Positions 62,616 to 64,000 of a stretch of DNA of 64,000 nucleotides are shown piece by piece (the stretch's first letter is position 1; each line of letters opens with the position of its first letter). The DNA lies in assembly GCA_002500925.1 (NCBI GenBank), contig DLTN01000064.1, forward strand, positions 7,157-71,156, read 5' to 3'. The notes beneath the pieces were generated by a model, which had not been told where the DNA came from, searched no databases, and saw only the letters and a program-made list of their open reading frames with translations. A program made the position numbers and the translations under genes. The stretch comes from Gemmatimonadales bacterium UBA7835 (lineage in GTDB: Bacteria; Gemmatimonadota; Gemmatimonadetes; Longimicrobiales; Gaopeijiaceae).

Positions 62616-63653
62616 TTGTCTACTGTTGCCGTTCGCGAGCCCGGGGTTCGTGTCGACATAGGGGATTGGAAATGCGTGTCCCCGAAGAAGCTTAAAAATT
62701 CGGGCTTCTCGTCCTATGGGACGGGAGTAGCTCTCCTCTTTACCCTCGTGGGTTCCGCGGGGTGTCACGGAGATGATCCCAGAGCTTCTTCGTCGGATCC
62801 ACAGGTGCTCGTGCTCGAAGAGTTCCCTTCTGGAAAAGACTCCTGGAACTCAATTAGACTGGACCACAATCCGCGAGTCGAGAAGTGGGTGAACCTCTAT
62901 CGGGGCGTTCAGAGCGACAAGTTCGCAGATCTCCTAATCCGAAAAGAACGTTTCGACGAAATAATTCAGACTCATCTTCAACTGCGAGGGATGCCGAGAG
63001 AACTCGTCTTCATACCTATGATTGAGTCGGAGTATTTGCCTCAAGCCGTATCACCAGCTTCGGCCGTGGGACTCTGGCAGTTCATGGGTCCAACTGCAGA
63101 ACATTTGGGGCTCCGTCTTGATCCGTTCGTTGACGAGCGCCGGGATCCGGTTCGAGCAACCGAGGCGGCACTGGATTATTTTGCATACCTACACAAGCGG
63201 TTTGGCGGTTCGTGGTATCTGGCGGCTGCGGCCTTCAACGCTGGTCCCGGTCGGTTAGAGCGCGTGTTACTTCGTCATGCAGCGGACAAAGAATGGGACG
63301 ACGCCCTGTTTTGGGAGATCGACCAATATCTTCCACGAGAGACGCGGGAATACGTTCCGAAGATGATCGCGGTGGCTAGGCTCGCCAGGGAAGTGGTGCC
63401 GAGAGAGTCGCCACAGAGCTATATCACTCCTTACCGGTATGACAACATTTTTGTGCCGGGCGGAACGGCGCTTCGCAGCGTTGCTGACGCCCTTGGAGTC
63501 GATTTAGAGTCCGTTCTGGCGTTAAATCCGCACCTGACACAGAAGGTGACACCGCCGAACGAAATGCACGCGGTACGCGTGCCCGTCGGGACTGGAGCAG
63601 TCGCTGTCGCAGGCTTGTCCGGGAGCCTTCCTCTGGCTCGCGCCGACGACTGA
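62616..63653 (+). CDS. Lytic transglycosylase (MltD/SLT-like), predicted lipoprotein
   Basis: Cleaves glycan strands of peptidoglycan. The TTG start is fixed by AAGGAGG six bases upstream. The 345 residues have a long N-terminus, a hydrophobic helix (about 36-48) with lipobox-like GSAGC, and an SLT domain (about 115-245): the catalytic Glu is in FIPMIESEYLPQAVSPASA, followed by GLWQFMGPTAEHLGL and AAFNAGPGRLER. The C-terminal 60 residues (VPGGTALRSVADALGVDLES) resemble a LysM domain. Confidence 0.9.
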   Translation: MSTVAVREPGVRVDIGDWKCVSPKKLKNSGFSSYGTGVALLFTLVGSAGCHGDDPRASSSDPQVLVLEEFPSGKDSWNSIRLDHNPRVEKWVNLYRGVQSDKFADLLIRKERFDEIIQTHLQLRGMPRELVFIPMIESEYLPQAVSPASAVGLWQFMGPTAEHLGLRLDPFVDERRDPVRATEAALDYFAYLHKRFGGSWYLAAAAFNAGPGRLERVLLRHAADKEWDDALFWEIDQYLPRETREYVPKMIAVARLAREVVPRESPQSYITPYRYDNIFVPGGTALRSVADALGVDLESVLALNPHLTQKVTPPNEMHAVRVPVGTGAVAVAGLSGSLPLARADD

Positions 63654-63731
63654 GTACTTCATTCTACCCCGTCTAGAAATACTGCTGAGCGCGTGAGGTG
63701 GGATCACTTTTCCAGTCGGCAGACGACCGGC

Positions 63732-64000
63732 TCAATCGAAGAACTTTTCTAGATGTTCAGCTTCTTGCGCTGACGTAACCAAGCTCATTCCGACCAGTGT
63801 CGGGATGTGGACGATCAAGCCGAGGATCCCCTCGTGCATTTCGTACGGCTTAAGTTCCGGGTTCTGCCAGAAGAAAAATGCGGTGATTGTACCCGCTATA
63901 AGGCCTGCTATCACTCCTTTGGTTGTCGCTCGTTTCCAATAGAGCGCCGCTATCACAGTAGGTGCGAACTGGCAGATGACACCGTAGGCCGATGCCAGTA
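63732..64000 (-). CDS. Sodium:solute symporter family protein (3' part, truncated by window end)
   Basis: Only the last 89 residues are in the window. ASAYGVICQFAPTVIAALYW followed by KRATTKGVIAGLIAGTITAF is the conserved block of late helices in the SSS family (pantothenate, proline, acetate and related symporters). One more helix and a short charged tail (EAEHLEKFFD) close the protein. The substrate cannot be told. The gap of 78 bases to the convergent transglycosylase gene holds nothing clear. Confidence 0.85.
   Translation of the reverse strand, partial: LASAYGVICQFAPTVIAALYWKRATTKGVIAGLIAGTITAFFFWQNPELKPYEMHEGILGLIVHIPTLVGMSLVTSAQEAEHLEKFFD

Noticed and set aside
1..64000. CRISPR array, insertion sequence, prophage or toxin-antitoxin pair
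   Set aside because: No spaced direct repeats, transposase, integrase, phage structural or toxin-like genes were seen; the gene content is housekeeping throughout.

Overview
The window is a dense, mostly housekeeping stretch of a Gram-negative-type (diderm) bacterial chromosome. Genes frequently overlap by 1-8 bases, no gap exceeds about 270 bases, and many starts are GTG or TTG. Lipoprotein signals, two predicted outer-membrane barrels, PssA/Psd phospholipid enzymes, a PgpH-type HD protein and a two-gene B12 mutase fit a member of the Gemmatimonadota or a neighbouring phylum. That placement is inferred from gene content only; no rRNA or database search backs it.

Layout. 2-7407 (+): the end of ftsZ, then an M23 lipoprotein, a VWA-type membrane protein, ftsY and recG. 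7499-11870: asnS, a D-2-hydroxyacid dehydrogenase, mazG (-) and alr. 11852-17554 (+): a lipoprotein and a barrel protein of unknown function, then the tRNA methylthiotransferases mtaB and miaB and a LapA-like membrane protein. 17749-19465 (-): a small His-rich secreted protein and a barrel protein with a Met-rich tail, a possible metal-handling pair. 19551-23139: fbp (+), then add and a serine hydrolase (-). 23351-34862 (-): a long tightly packed run truA-tal-htrA-purB-purC-psd-pssA-purS-purQ-purL-purF, which places phosphatidylethanolamine synthesis inside the purine genes. 35051-40238: trpD, then trpCFBA, with lexA inserted in the opposite direction. 40230-51200: rqcH-like (-), yqeK-like, a LytR_C protein, lepB, rlmN (-), vanZ-like, aspS, phoH, pgpH and ybeY. 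51302-59454 (+): mgtE, an ABC1 kinase, a MeaB-type GTPase, B12-mutase large and small subunits and an acyl-CoA carboxylase subunit. 59554-63653 (+): a small membrane protein, RNase E/G, rplU, rpmA and a lytic transglycosylase. 63732-64000 (-): the end of a sodium/solute symporter.

The most notable signal is in the B12 mutase. The two residues that separate methylmalonyl-CoA mutase (Tyr and Arg) from isobutyryl-CoA mutase (Phe and Gln) are Phe100 and Gln218 here. The gene therefore looks like an isobutyryl-CoA-type mutase, despite sitting beside a MeaB GTPase and an acyl-CoA carboxylase as a methylmalonyl-CoA mutase often does. Other points are a hairpin that covers the likely ribosome binding site of mgtE, an Arg/Gly-rich insertion in the S1 region of RNase E/G, and a divergent N-terminal domain in the RqcH-like protein. 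No tRNA, rRNA, CRISPR array, insertion sequence or phage gene was found.
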